Part shown: one piece after another, positions 12,901-24,405 of the stretch
Layout: every line of letters begins with the position of its first letter
Position numbering within the stretch: the stretch's first letter is position 1
From: Membranipora membranacea
Taxonomy: Eukaryota; Bryozoa; Gymnolaemata; Cheilostomatida; Membraniporidae
Length of the DNA stretch: 64,000 nucleotides
Direction of reading: 5' to 3'
Assembly (NCBI GenBank): GCA_914767715.1
Contig: OU612075.1
Coordinates: 3,596,001-3,660,000 of the forward strand
Position numbers and translations under genes: made by a program
The notes under the pieces: generated by a model
Database searches by the model: none
Told to the model about the DNA's origin: nothing
The model's input: the letters and a program-made list of their open reading frames with translations, nothing else

Positions 12901-15900
12901 GGCAATTCCAATACTGGCCGATAGAATCGGATTTTTAGGAAGTTTGGAACAAAACTCCAAACTCCCTGATTTAAGTCTATACGGAGAGATATACAGACCA
13001 GAGTATAATCCTCATAGTCCTCTGCTACAGTCACCACACTCCTCCAGCCCTGAGATTGTATAAAGGCTAATCTAGCAGCACTATGAGTATTCTCTACCTC
13101 CGTCAGCAGCTGTACTGTCTCATATTTATCTGTGTTCTTCAGCACTGCTGATGTCGACCCAATACCTAACTGTGTCAGAAATAGAAAATATTGCAAATTA
13201 TTGAAACTTAATAGGAAAAGTAAAGGTACTCCTGTTTTTTGCTTAACATTGACCCAATTTATGACCGATCATCATTGGTAATTTCATATCTTCAAGTAAA
13301 GTATTGCTTCTTCTACACTCACTGTTTTCATTTCACTAAATTCTTGTTGCCAATCCTGGTGTTGATACTGATTAGAATAAAGCATTCAATGTCAGGCACG
13401 GCCTTGATGAAGATCAGAAATACACCAACATGCATTTATATTATATGGCTAGCTTTATTCAAATAGAAAGATGGTTATAGCAAAGCCATTTCTTACTGCT
13501 AGCTATTTCTGGATAATTTCAAGCTCAATTTACCACAGGTCAATCGGTCATCCAGTATAAGCTATCCGTTATCAGTTTACCCAACAAAGTTTTATTGTGA
13601 TATGATCTATTGGGTTTATTACAGGGACAACGGCATAATCAACCTTTTATTTTCTTCTCGGAATTTTAGGTGGAAAAAAATTACCTCGCAAACCACACTA
13701 TGTAACAAAATGTTGATTACCATTTGCTGGTATAGCGGCCAAGGTCGGAACATAACCTCAATCACTTGAAGGACAGTTTGACAATTGTACAAAATTCCCA
13801 TGATAATTAGAATGTGTGGGTGGCCAAAATTAACCATCACAGCAAACATGATATTAGATATGTCCTTTAACTGAATATCCTCTCTCTGAGGATATCTGTG
13901 AGTACACACGTACCACAAGCAGCTGTAGATCGGCAGCGAGCTCTCCAATGACCTTGAGCACCTCTGTACAGCTGTGAACTACTAACACAATCAGGTTTTT
14001 CTCTGTGTTTAATAGATGGAACAGATTCTTTGTAGCCATCCCAACATCACACTGAAACCATCAATGATAATAAATAAATAAGAGATAAGGGATACTAGTA
14101 TTACAGTGAAAGCCTTAAGGATACTAGTATTACAGTGAAAGCCCTAGGGATACTAGTATTACAGTGAAAGCCCTAGGGATACTAGTATTACAGTGAAAGC
14201 TCTAGGTTGTAGTATTACAGTGAAAGTCCTAGGTTGTAGTATTACAGTGAAAGCCCTAAGTTGTAGTATTACAGTGAAAGCCCTATGTTGCAAGATATCC
14301 TTCTCTTAGTTTAGTTTTTATATCTGATCCCTCTCTCCATGATAGCTGGCATCAATGAGTTCATTGCTGGCAGGCCGAATAGCTTTCACATAGCTAAAGG
14401 GCCGATAATCTCAACGTGGTAATATTTTACCAATAATGTGTTGCAGGAGCCCAGAGACCTGTGTGCCTAATTGTTCCAAGCCTTGGACTGAAATTTTCAT
14501 GTTTAGCAAGCCTCACTTCACTTATCATAAAACATGTCATTTCATTTTCAGGGCTCAAGCTTTTATTGAAAAGCAGGCTTGTTGTCCTGACCTTGTGACT
14601 AAGGTCATGTGGCGTCAAACATATCGATGTCATGCTTCTGATTTGAAAGACTTGTGTCCTCCTTTTCATAGGGGGTACAACTCCAATAACAACAACTTTA
14701 ATAACAGAGAATAGCAAACCTTGTTAGTTATTTTGTAAGCTAAAGATATAGTGTGTCTGCCGCTATTTTTGAGCAGAGATCCATAACCTCCTCCTAACGC
14801 TGACGATGATGCAGTTCTGATGAACTCTTGACCCTTTAGTAGTCTGAGTACCCTGTCAGAAGTGATTGTATCATTAGATGCTCCTAGATATCCAACTACT
14901 AGAGAGGGGGACGACTGAGCAGGGATATTAGATGTCTCTGTAATAAGCAAATTATGGACAAAAGATTATGTTTATCTCCTACAAACGAAATTTTATTAAG
15001 ATTCTTATTCAGGAAACAATCAAAGTTAACCATGTCCATGAGAGCTTATCACATAATCGCTTCTCGATGTGACTTAGGTTTATTAACTGAATCTCGGTTC
15101 CTCTTGCCTTCATAACAAGTATGGAACAGAAAACGTCAACGTGTCAAACACAATAGAGTAACAGGGAGCTCAAATTTTTACCACATGTATAAATAGTTGT
15201 CACGATGCAGAATGTGAACTAAACTTCATACTAACTTCTTACTCAAGTACAGCTATCTCTCTCTCTCTTATTCGTTAGACCCCCCCCCCCCCCAACCGTG
15301 TGAAGTTAGGCACTAGATGAAATAGGAGCTCTTTCTCATAAGTCTGATTCCGTTTTTCGGTCACGAATAAATAATTCAATAGCTAGGACAGATTTTTATA
15401 CAGAACTGAGTCAGCAAGGCATAAATATATACAGGCCTAACATGACAGCTGATGGGTCATGACCGAACTCTACCTAATCACAAGTCATGTTCTATTATTA
15501 AAGACAGCTCAAACACCGAACCCACAAGTCTGCAGGGAATTATAGTATATTTGTCTGAAATAACATTAGTACTCGTGATTGAAAACTGAAATATGCTGTC
15601 AGATTGTGTTGTTGAGCCACAATCCAATATCTGGCATGATATGGTGTTATAATAATACATAGTGTTATGGTACCAGTGCGGCGATTGTTGAGGCTGAAAA
15701 CGCACCAAAATCTTTTTGTACCTGCTAATCGTGGCAAAAACATTCTCAGTTTGGTTAATTGGCACCGCGAAAAAAGCAATAAATTTCAGTAACAAATAAA
15801 TAGTTTGACAATGATACAGTGTAATTAGTTTAATTTGTTGGATATTTATACTATATATAAAATGGTTATAGGGTTGATAAACGTTTTATTAGCTGCCAGG

Positions 15901-18900
15901 CAGGCAGGCAGCAGTAATGTTATAATACTGCCTTTACTGTCTGTAGTGATTTAGTAATAAATGCTGTTAAAATAATTAATTGTGAAGTAATTATAACCTT
16001 GATCAGTCTGAGCTAATAATGCTGATTTATATAATACATATAATTGAAAAATTGTTGCATTGGTGTATAAAGCCTGGTTCACATTTGCGGAAGACAAACT
16101 CAAGCGTCTCAAACTATTGCAATTACAAGCGCCTTTCGTTAGTTGGGCAAAACCCAGACTTTTATTATTGGTCTTGCAAGTTCTGCAGAGGTTTTGAGCC
16201 TATGACTGCTCAGATCTTTGAGGTTCAGGAATTCAGACTGTCGCAACTAGTTGCAAGACACAAATTCTTGCAAATTTTCACATCTGTGAACCAGGCTTCA
16301 GTGGAGTTAGCCTATTTATAATTGTTGACCTTCAGCAGCTAAGCTGATGTTACTCAACATGTCTCACACACACACACTAGTAATCAGATTTATAAATGCC
16401 TGTTACAATATACTGTTATTAAATTAGATTTTAACCCTATGGGAATGGATAATAAGTACAAACCCCCAATAAACATTATAATTATATACCAGCTGAAAAA
16501 AAACGAGCAGCTTCCTGACAAGCCATACTGGTACTGGTATTTACAACTGATATGCTGCACTTGGCGTGCAGATGGATTCCGAATAGCTCTACAGGTGAAA
16601 CCTTTCCGGTACATAACACCTTTATGAGATCTGCTGGTATTTAAACCACATTTGGTCTGAAAAGTTCAACCAGTTAGTTCGTAAACAGTCGCACTGGGCC
16701 AACAACACCACAGGAAAGAGAAAGGGTTTTATTAGCGTGACTGGTGAGGGAGTAGTTTTAGGTGCTAGAGAAACAAGTTTGTTATAGAAATGACGTCAAA
16801 ATAGCGTGTGCAAAATAATCTGTGGCAAATATTAAAATTGCAGACGCATGTATATCCTATCTATGTCTATCAGACACATTATACATATATAGGGAAGTTA
16901 TAATGGCTCTATGGTTAGAGGTGTGACAAAGCTAACAATCAATAAAGTCATTACTTTCGAAACCCAAATCCTGATCAGATTAGATATGTGGCTAATTAAG
17001 ATTTGTAATTAATGACAGGTCATGTTCGAGGTTATATACGAGGTCATACGCACTACACCAGCGCTAAACCAGCACTACACCAGCACTACACCAGCCCTAA
17101 ACCAGCACTACACCAGCGCTAAACCAGTGCTAAACCAGCGCTAAACCAGCACTACACCAGCGCTAAACCAGCGCTAAACCAGCAAGTCAAGAGTACATTT
17201 ACTCCCTCTATAGTAAGAGGTACCAGGTCATGTGAGCTACGTAAAGGTTGTCATGACGTTGTGTGTAACTGTATGTGATGATATTATAACATATTATACA
17301 GGCAGCGGGATCAGTGCTTCTATGAATGAGATTCTAAAAAGATCTTATACTAATTGTTGTGTTCATTTTGCCAGAATCTTGCTGGGTTTGGTTATTTAGA
17401 GATTGGTACCACATGAGTTGTTGATTCAATTGTGTGTATTTTGGTGTTCAGCAAACATTGTGTAACGTTGAGTCAATTAGTTACTTTTTAACATATACTG
17501 TTAGCTTGATACTTCCAGAAAACCTCAATAAAATAAATAAGCAAATCTATGATTCACTCTGGGACAGATTACTACATCTTACCCCCCCCCCCCCTTCTCA
17601 AGACAATCTGAATGCAATTATCTCTTCTACTTCTACTGGCCTCTATATGTCTTTCTGCTCCGCACCAAAGACCAAATCTTACAAACCTGTAGTGCACAAT
17701 TACACTGACTCCTTTTAATTGTATTAATTATTTTCTTTTTATTATTTTTTTTGCACTGTAACGATAAATTTTTTTATAGAAATGATAAAGTATAAGTAAA
17801 GTATAAAACATTAAATAAATAACAAAACTTAACGTCATATGGAATGTGGATATCCCTTATGACCATGTGATATTATGAATCATGAGGGCTATGTTAAAAT
17901 ACTGTAATTAAATAATTAACACACTGCAACCGTTAACTTCACACAACCAAGCCTAGCTATTTATAAAATTCATAAACAATTTTGGTTTTTATAACAAAAA
18001 CAATCTTTTGTCTGAAATGATTTGAATGATTTTTAGATATTCCAGCTCAAAAGGAATTAATTTTTGCATATGGTAAATTATTCATGTTGTAAATTTAAAC
18101 TAGGTATTTATTGAGATTTTTGCAATTTTTTCAACAAAGAGTTACATGGGCAGGATATTCTTTTTGGGAAAGCCAAATATTGCCAATATTATTTCATCCC
18201 GACAACGTGGTTATTCCCACCAGGTCATATGTTCTACCCTGCTGGTGAATACTTTTCATTCTGTAGCTCTGTATGGTATGGTATACCTCACATGTAATAT
18301 CCATGGTGACAACTCAAAAAATATTATTGACCATGAGCACTGAGACTTATCTTACTAAAGTAAAAGTTATCGGAGTTTTACAACTCCATTGGGTCGCTGT
18401 CGTGGTGAGGCATTTTTGGACAAATAATGAATCATTCCAAACATTCAAAATAAGTGGACTGGTAAATGGCTAAGGTAGGTAAACTTCTGGGTAATTTTTT
18501 TACAATGAAAGTAGAAAGTGTTTACAAAACAAACTCGATATCCTTGAAGAAAAAGGAAAGAAGGAAGAAAAGAAGGAAAGAGTATTGCTCAGTGATATCC
18601 ATAGGTTTTATAATAGACATAGAAGGTTTTATAATAGACATAGAAGGTTTTATAATAGACATAGAAGGTTTTATAATAGACATAGAAGGTTTTATAATAG
18701 ACATAGAAGGTTTTATAATAGACATAGAAGGTTTTATAATAGACATATTAAAATTTCTGCCATAGAATTTAGCCAGAGCTCAACTATAACTTTAATTTAG
18801 CAAATGTTTCATTAGCAGGATTACAAATCTAGTAAAGACATTCTTTTTAAAAAGACAATCCTCCCTATGATTCTCATATTGATGATATTTCAGTTATTCT

Positions 18901-20069
18901 GTCAGCCGTGCTATTTTACATTATCATTCCTTCCACTGTTCCATCCTTCATGTTGTGTTCTGTGTTAATACAGTGATTGATTTCCATATTGCAAACACTC
19001 AGGCGTATGATTAAAGTCGATAAATACACTTTAATTTTGAATTTTAATTTAAAAGCTTTTAGTTAATTCATGACTTATATCTAAGTAAATAATTAAAGTA
19101 GCTTACAGAGATCAGTAGTTTAGTATGGATGGATGGTTACAGAGTTGAGTAGTTTAGTATGGATGGATGGTGTGAGACAGTGACATTATCATCATTGATT
19201 AACCTAATCATATGCTTCATCAAGTATCATTGATGTGTTTACTAATAATATTTACACACTGCAGCTACAGATGGGGAGGAAATGGTGAGTGGAGGAGAGG
19301 AGTAATCACCAGCTGACGCTGTCGCAGCGTTGTGTGTGGGGGCAGCACAGGGGTGAGCAGGAGTGTATGACTATATACATAAACACACGCATGACAGGGC
19401 TCCAACACCTATTGAGGCCTGGCTTCAAAAATACCAAAAGTAATGGCTACTTCCATAACAAAATTTTTCAGTTTTCAACGACAAAAATTCTCCATGATGA
19501 GGCAAAACAACTGGAACCGATAAGAACCGTCAGTTACACCTTGAGACAGGGAGGCGGAAATCAAAACTGCAAGTCAAAAGGTCAACACCAGAGTGCCTAC
19601 TGTGTGTAACTTCTGATACTTATTGCATAGAATAGAATATGGGCCACTTCCCTGAATAATGGCTACAACTTTTGACAATGAGTGGCTTTATCAGAATGCA
19701 ACCTTAACATGAAATACCGGCACAGCTTGGGCCTCTTCATGTTGCCAATTATTTTTCAGGGAAAACAGGAAAATTGGCCAATTCGCCCTTCAGCTGAATG
19801 CTAATATTTTCTGTAAATCTATAAAAGCTAATGAATAGCAATATTATGTAATCTTTAACGAGGGCTAAAACCAAGCAGCAGCTTAACCTACTTTTTCTAA
19901 ATCACGGTCAGAAGAATGAGCTCCAAAAAGAAAAAATGAAGAGTATCAATAAAGTCAGCCACCATTTACGCCATCACTTATGACATCACTCACCTGAAGC
20001 TGTGACAGCATATTCTAGCTGAGAGAGGAGGTGTATTGTGATGAGTAGGGAAGGTATGAGGACGGACAT
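3987..20069 (-). CDS. GABA-B-like class C G-protein-coupled receptor, complete
   Basis: Sixteen exons in transcript order: 20069-19994, 14937-14720, 14051-13914, 13169-12999, 12559-12446, 12144-11965, 11571-11307, 10941-10791, 8158-8026, 7267-7151, 6845-6726, 6450-6273, 5944-5787, 5469-5287, 4817-4654, 4266-3987. Phases agree at every junction and total 2646 nt (881 residues). Residues 1-25 are a signal peptide (MSVLIPSLLITIHLLSQ). Residues about 26-390 form a periplasmic-binding-like ligand domain (GIGSTSAVLKN, AFIQSQGWRSVVTVAED, DDWRIIFLFGSQ). Seven membrane helices span about 407-672. GABA-B signatures are KMSSPLLNCLNIIGS (TM2), ARNFLLSIGYSLVFG and AKTYRVHNIF (TM3), CWHLTDPFR (TM4), AWTTRNVSIPTLNDSK (TM5 and loop 3) and FLPK after TM7. 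Extracellular Cys near 481 and 578 fit the class C disulfide. The tail has a short heptad-like segment (about 710-745) and proline-rich stretches. A plasma-membrane metabotropic receptor is expected. Whether the ligand is GABA is unknown: GABA-B-like receptors are expanded in sponges and placozoans and not all bind GABA. Confidence 0.93.
6148..6300 (-). repeat. Tandem duplication of the receptor exon-12 end and its splice donor
   Basis: The 3' end of exon 12 (cctactcttaacgatagt then aaa and GTAAGT) is echoed about 45 bp into the intron by cctactctcgatgatagtag followed by GTAAG. Weaker gagagtaggtt copies continue to about 6160. A small minisatellite therefore includes a real exon end and duplicates its donor site. 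Confidence 0.6.
7686..7762. repeat. Hairpin repeat, copy B of the GGAGTTGCTC family
   Basis: Begins gtttgcctgcatttggagtt and ends ggaatgcaggcaaac; the arms pair over about 30 bp. It lies in the receptor intron between exons 9 and 10. It is the clearest snapback copy of the family because both ends carry the TTTGCCTGC / GCAGGCAAA terminus. Confidence 0.75.
8381..8734. mobile_element. 354-bp terminal-inverted-repeat element carrying a U2-like sequence
   Basis: Left end gtagtctttcagcacacttg (8381) is matched by the reverse complement at the right end (caagtgtgctgaaagactac, ending 8734). A TA dinucleotide sits just inside each end, as expected if Tc1/mariner-type TA target duplications border GTCTTTCAG termini. 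Next to the left end is a second near-perfect palindrome (8397-8443). It lies in receptor intron 8 and encodes no protein. Confidence 0.65.
8550..8674 (-). ncRNA. U2 snRNA-derived sequence (pseudogene or SINE-like head)
   Basis: Read on the minus strand from 8674, the first 30 nt match the invariant 5' end of U2 snRNA with one difference (ATCGCTTCTCGGCCT, then ATTGGCTAAGATCAA). The U2 branch-point recognition segment that should follow (GTAGTA) is absent. Further on come a possible Sm-like site (GTTTTTGG), a tight stem-loop (GCAGCTTGCTGC) resembling U2 stem-loop III, and another stem (GAGGTCCTCCATGGCCTC). Without GTAGTA it cannot act as normal U2, so a U2-derived transposable RNA or pseudogene is most likely. 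It sits in sense orientation in the receptor intron, inside an inverted-repeat element. Confidence 0.65.
9041..9046 (-). terminator. Polyadenylation signal AATAAA for the nested gene
   Basis: AATAAA on the minus strand, 131 nt downstream of the nested gene's stop. Its own poly(A) signal supports a transcription unit independent of the host receptor. Confidence 0.5.
9177..10605 (-). CDS. Nested gene of unknown family inside receptor intron 8
   Basis: Three exons (10605-10531, 9939-9913, 9701-9177), all phase 0, give 208 residues. The ATG at 10605 follows an in-frame TAG, so the start is well defined. Donors are GTAAGT and GTAAGC. The last acceptor is an AAG after a T-rich tract. The short N terminus is proline-rich (LKPEEYHPWPSPTKGQGK); the 9-residue middle exon is APQLTMDVQ. 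The large last exon encodes an acidic, probably helical stretch (VTVVTQAEDIVRKIDSAF, MDKAEEYISRIIDAVA) followed by more hydrophobic helices (FLKKIVSCLSLMITL, SICFDVLSPFMCRFAG). No signal peptide and no catalytic motif was recognised. The gene lies on the receptor's strand between its TM1 and TM2 exons. Alternative receptor exons are unlikely because the unit has its own start, stop and AATAAA. Function unknown. Confidence 0.72.
14087..14285. repeat. Minisatellite in receptor intron 2
   Basis: About seven tandem units of 26-29 bp built on agtattacagtgaaagccct. The first units carry gggatacta and the later ones ggttgt at their start, so two subtypes are arranged in blocks. Confidence 0.9.
16070..16298. 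mobile_element. MITE with 14-bp terminal inverted repeats
   Basis: Starts AAGCCTGGTTCACA and ends TGTGAACCAGGCTT, 229 bp, non-coding, in receptor intron 1. I could not define a target-site duplication, so the superfamily is unassigned. Confidence 0.7.
17048..17184. repeat. 11-bp minisatellite (cagcgctaaac / cagcactacac)
   Basis: About twelve tandem 11-bp units in receptor intron 1. Two alternating variants differ at a few positions. Confidence 0.9.
18604..18750. repeat. 21-bp minisatellite, seven near-identical units
   Basis: The unit is ggttttataatagacatag plus aa. Because 21 is a multiple of three, repetitive ORFs run through it in several frames on both strands; these are artefacts. In receptor intron 1. 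Confidence 0.95.
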
Positions 20070-23000
20070 TGTGCTGTCTCGCTGCTGCTTATTTAATCCT
20101 CCTTTGTGTTTCCCTGTGGGTAGTGGTCTCTTAGCTATTGTTCTCTCCACATGATAGATTGTTAGGCTATTCCATGACAATGAAATTATACATAAATATA
20201 CATTTTTAATCTTTAGCTGCTAGACAGTAAAACATCTTGAAAAGAGAAAACTCCGGCAAAATAGTCTGTGTTCTCCAGAGGGTTGTGTATTCGAGCTGTT
20301 TGAAATGACTCAGCTGGGCGAAATATGGATTGCAATAATATCAGCCCTTGATTGTAAGGGCACAATAAACTGTTTATTGTACACTGAAAATAATCTTTTA
20401 AATCAAACAACACTGCATCACATTTGAGCATTAGTCAGAATTGCTGACTTTGACAGCTTGTACAAGGTCCTGCTTGCTGACTCTGTATAGGGTAACAACA
20501 TAGTTCTCTATAAATCAATTCAAATTTGTCGCCATTAGGTCAAGTTGCTGTTAGTTGTGCTTCAAATTATGCGAAATAGTTTTACCACTTACTGAAAATT
20601 GAATTGTGTGAGACATGCTGTTCCGCTCTCAAATAACACAACTCCAGATGGCACAACGCTGCCAATAACGTAACGTCTGATGTATGAGTATTAGGCAGCA
20701 GCACCAGCAGCAGCGGCAGTGATGTGAACGGATTAACAATCAATGGATGACTTTATATTAGCGCTGTAGCATGGAAATCTATAATAATAATTAAACTTAG
20801 CAAAAACATACATTGTTACACAACGGCATCATGAGTTAGAATAACATTCGCAAAGTGCTAGCCCATTCATTCAAGTTATATCATATTTCAGTAGAAAACA
20901 TGAACATAACACGACACAACTTCCTGTCTTCAGGTGTCATAAATTCATGGCAAGGACAAGAAACTTGTCATAGTTTGTCAAGTGTTTATAGTGAACAGGC
21001 TGTCAACCAGTGTCACACCACATGCTGCACAATGCTGTAGGTAGACAAAGCGTAATGATACATTATACAGGTACATAAAAAGTTGCAGGACTGAAATTGA
21101 AATAAATACACTTGAATACTAGCATCTGGTAAGGAAGCCCCTCATGTTTAATGAAGTGGTATAAGGGCCACCCCCCCCCCCCCGCATACAATGGTTCATA
21201 ATATTGATTAGTCAAGGATTGTATCATGGTGACAATCTATCCCTGAATGTAACAGGATGATTCTAAGTGTAACTCTCAGCTGATTTTTCTAGTCTAGATT
21301 TTTTTGGATGACTTTGACCAGAGAATTTTTGGTCTAGAATAAGATATGTTGAAGGCTGTCTTCCGACCACAATGATCAGAAAAAAAATAAATCAAAACCT
21401 GAATTGGAGCATAGGAGACTTGCACCAACTCATCTTGACTGGGGAGATAGGGCAGACATTATTCCAGGGCTGACTGGAGTTACTGTTATTGGCTTTACCT
21501 CTGAAATTGAATTTAATACAATACCCATATATGAAATACGCGTGGCCAAATGAGGTCATTAAACATAGGGAAACCATCTCTGGGTTAACAATAGGTTTAC
21601 AGTTTACAGTTTTTCCAGATAAAGAAGCTCAATGCGTTAAGGTATAGAATGATTTGTTGCCATGTATATAATAGATTGAGACAAAAACATGAAGTCATCC
21701 TATCTATTTCCACCTCACTACTGAAACATTTTAACTCATCTTCAGTCTCAAGCTTTCCTTTTTTTTTCTCTTTTCCTTTTCCTTTTTTTTCGGCACTATT
21801 CGGAAAACATTCCACTACTGGAATGAAATAGACTGCCAATAAAAGTGTAAAAAAAAAAAAAAAAAAAAAGGCTAGAAAAGTCATGTTTATACATCTAATA
21901 AGGTTGGGGTTATATCACCTTGAATAATGGAGTGACAACTCCGACACCAATATACCTTCCCATCAACTCAATATATAAATTGATAATGCATTTACACAGT
22001 AATTGTCTTAGCCAAGTTTGTTTATTTTTCAAACCTGGAAATAGGTATAATTCATGAAGATCCTCATCATTAAAAAGTTCGTTCATAGATCTGTTCATGG
22101 CATAAAGATAATTTTTCTGTTTAAATATATTTGGTGGAAATTTGTTTATTAGATACCAAATCACATTTTACAGCAGATTATTGGTAGGTTTTTCTTATAT
22201 GCTCTTGCTGGGAACTTATCATAATCGTAAGGGCTTGACATTTGTATTTATGACAGGCGTGAATGACTGTCAGGCCAAAGTATGACACCAGTGGAACATG
22301 TCACTCTGCTGAGGATGTGATGTTCTGGTCTATCTGGGTTATCAAACAGGAAATAATCAATACTCAATTCTAAAAACTTGATGACTTAGGAGTAGAGAAA
22401 ATAAGTCAAAAAATGTATGACGACTTGATTTTAGGGGTGCTATGCCCATATCTTTGCTCTAGTCGAATTGTTAGTCAATCAATAATTATTTTCATTTATT
22501 AGTTGGTGGGTAGATCAAGAAAATTCACTAACGAATATCTGCTGAGCCTCCCGGCTTTTGTTAATTAAAATAAGGAAGTTTACTGAAATTAGCTCTCACA
22601 GTGTTGTACACAAACTACAGTGTATGGGAAATAACTCAAACACATGTGAAAGTTAACCCGATGAATGCCTGGCACTTCAATTTTTTGTTAGAATCTATGT
22701 CTATGTGTTTGTAGATCAAGTTTAATCCAATATCCTGCATTGCGGTTCCCCCCCCCCCCCCCCGTCCTTCATGCGGCTTGACCAGTGGATCAGGAGCGAC
22801 TACGAATGTAGGCAAATGGACCGTAGCGCAGCCTGGGTATTTGCCTATGGCCATAGGTATGTCTATGGCCATAGGTATGTCTATGTGCATGTAGTCTGTG
22901 TATGGTTGATGCTGCAGACCCACCCATATGCATGAAGCAATGAAGTCAATAAAGTGACACCAAAACCTGACCGTTTGAATTTACTATTTGAGTCACTGTT

Positions 23001-23632
23001 TACGGACACCTGTGTTCGGTGTGCATGAATCAAAACACAGAAAAGATAATAGAAGATTTCTTCAACAGCTGATGAAAGATGTAAAGATAAGGAAGTTTTT
23101 AATTTTGGGGATATTAACACTGAGAAGGACAAAACACCATGTTTGAGTTAGTCTGAACCCCTGACGGCCCCCCGGCGAGGGAAAGTCTGAGAACAATGCA
23201 GGATCTTGCTGGAGTTGTCTGCTCTTGAGTGTTATAAGTTAATAAAAGGGAGCACTAAAACTGCAAAATCTATTGATTTCTATTCATGCCACCTACTATA
23301 TTGCTCCAGGTATGAGAGTTTGACAAAAGGTCATACATGTGCATTATTGGACCCTAGGCTATATGTAGTAAGATTAATGTAGAAGTAATGAGAGGAAAAA
23401 TCCAAGCAAATCCTGAAAAGTGCATAGACTACGTTTGAGTGCACAGTTGAATGGGTGATCATTTCTAAGCTAAGCTGAGCTCTAAGCTAACTCATAGATA
23501 AGTGAGATTGATTATTTCTCAGCACAGCGCAATGCTTAGTTTTTGCTCGTAGTTTGAAAAAAATGTTTTGTATAGGCTTCTATTTTCTGTCAATGAATTA
23601 TAAATGGTTGTCTGTATTGTTTATAATTGCAG
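20070..23632. other. Intergenic region upstream of the receptor gene
   Basis: Should contain the receptor 5' UTR and promoter, but no core promoter motif stands out. It holds homopolymer runs (C near 21171 and 22750, A near 21850) and a short ATGGCCATAGGT tandem near 22850. A minus-strand ORF at 21910-22164 (84 codons) has no recognisable family and no supporting splice signals. Confidence 0.4.
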
Positions 23633-23709
23633 ATATGAGAGCATCAGGGGTCTCTCGGGGGACTGAAGAGCTGATATACCATACGCAGCTACCTGCTGCT
23701 GAAGCTTGA
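23633..23709 (+). CDS. Possible orphan terminal coding exon
   Basis: A good acceptor (ttgtttataattgcag) is followed by 25 open codons (MRASGVSRGTEELIYHTQ and on) and a TGA. An entry phase of 1 fits a last exon. I could not connect it to upstream exons, so it may be chance or the end of a small plus-strand gene in the intergenic space. Confidence 0.25.
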
Positions 23710-24405
23710 CATCTACTATGTCTCTTTGTGTAGAAGTCCCTCTGTTTATGAATGATAAATGACCCCAGCCAAAAAATCAGTTAATAACTAGCAACGTAAT
23801 AATCATGCACCTAGCATCAAATTTCAAATAAACAAAAGAATCGAATGACAAAAAGCGAGCGGCCTGATAGGATTTAGATTCATTCTGATCCTAGTCATCT
23901 GTGGAAACACACCATGCTAGCTAACTGCATAGACTCTCAGAAACATTTCATTGATTTGAAAATTCATTTCAAAATTTGAAATAAATTTGGTTTCGAAGCA
24001 GACTTTACATCAGAATCTGAATGAAGATGGATGTGTTGTATGTTGGGTTTCATGACACTGAACGCTTTGTGACTGATGTACGTTCGTTGTCATTGAAACT
24101 CATCTTACTAACGCAACAGACAAACATGGACATACAACTTCTAAGGGACACAAAACTTCAAAATGAGGGAAAAATCAGCGACATCCACGTCTCAATATCA
24201 CAGCAGATAACAAACAACCTTGAGAGCTAATATAATTACAGAACAGAGGTGAGGTGAGGTGAGGTGAGAGATTGTAGAATTATACAATAAGGTAAGTGAT
24301 GAAATTTGAAAACTATATTGTTCATTACATTTTTTCTCAGTTTAACATGATTCTAAAACAAAGTGATGTCATTATCAGTCTCAAACAAATACCACAGTTG
24401 AGATT

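Noticed and set aside
18466-18800. Repetitive ORFs (GFIIDIE repeats and other frames)
   Set aside because: They are translations of a 21-bp minisatellite in an intron; open frames follow from the unit length, not from coding.
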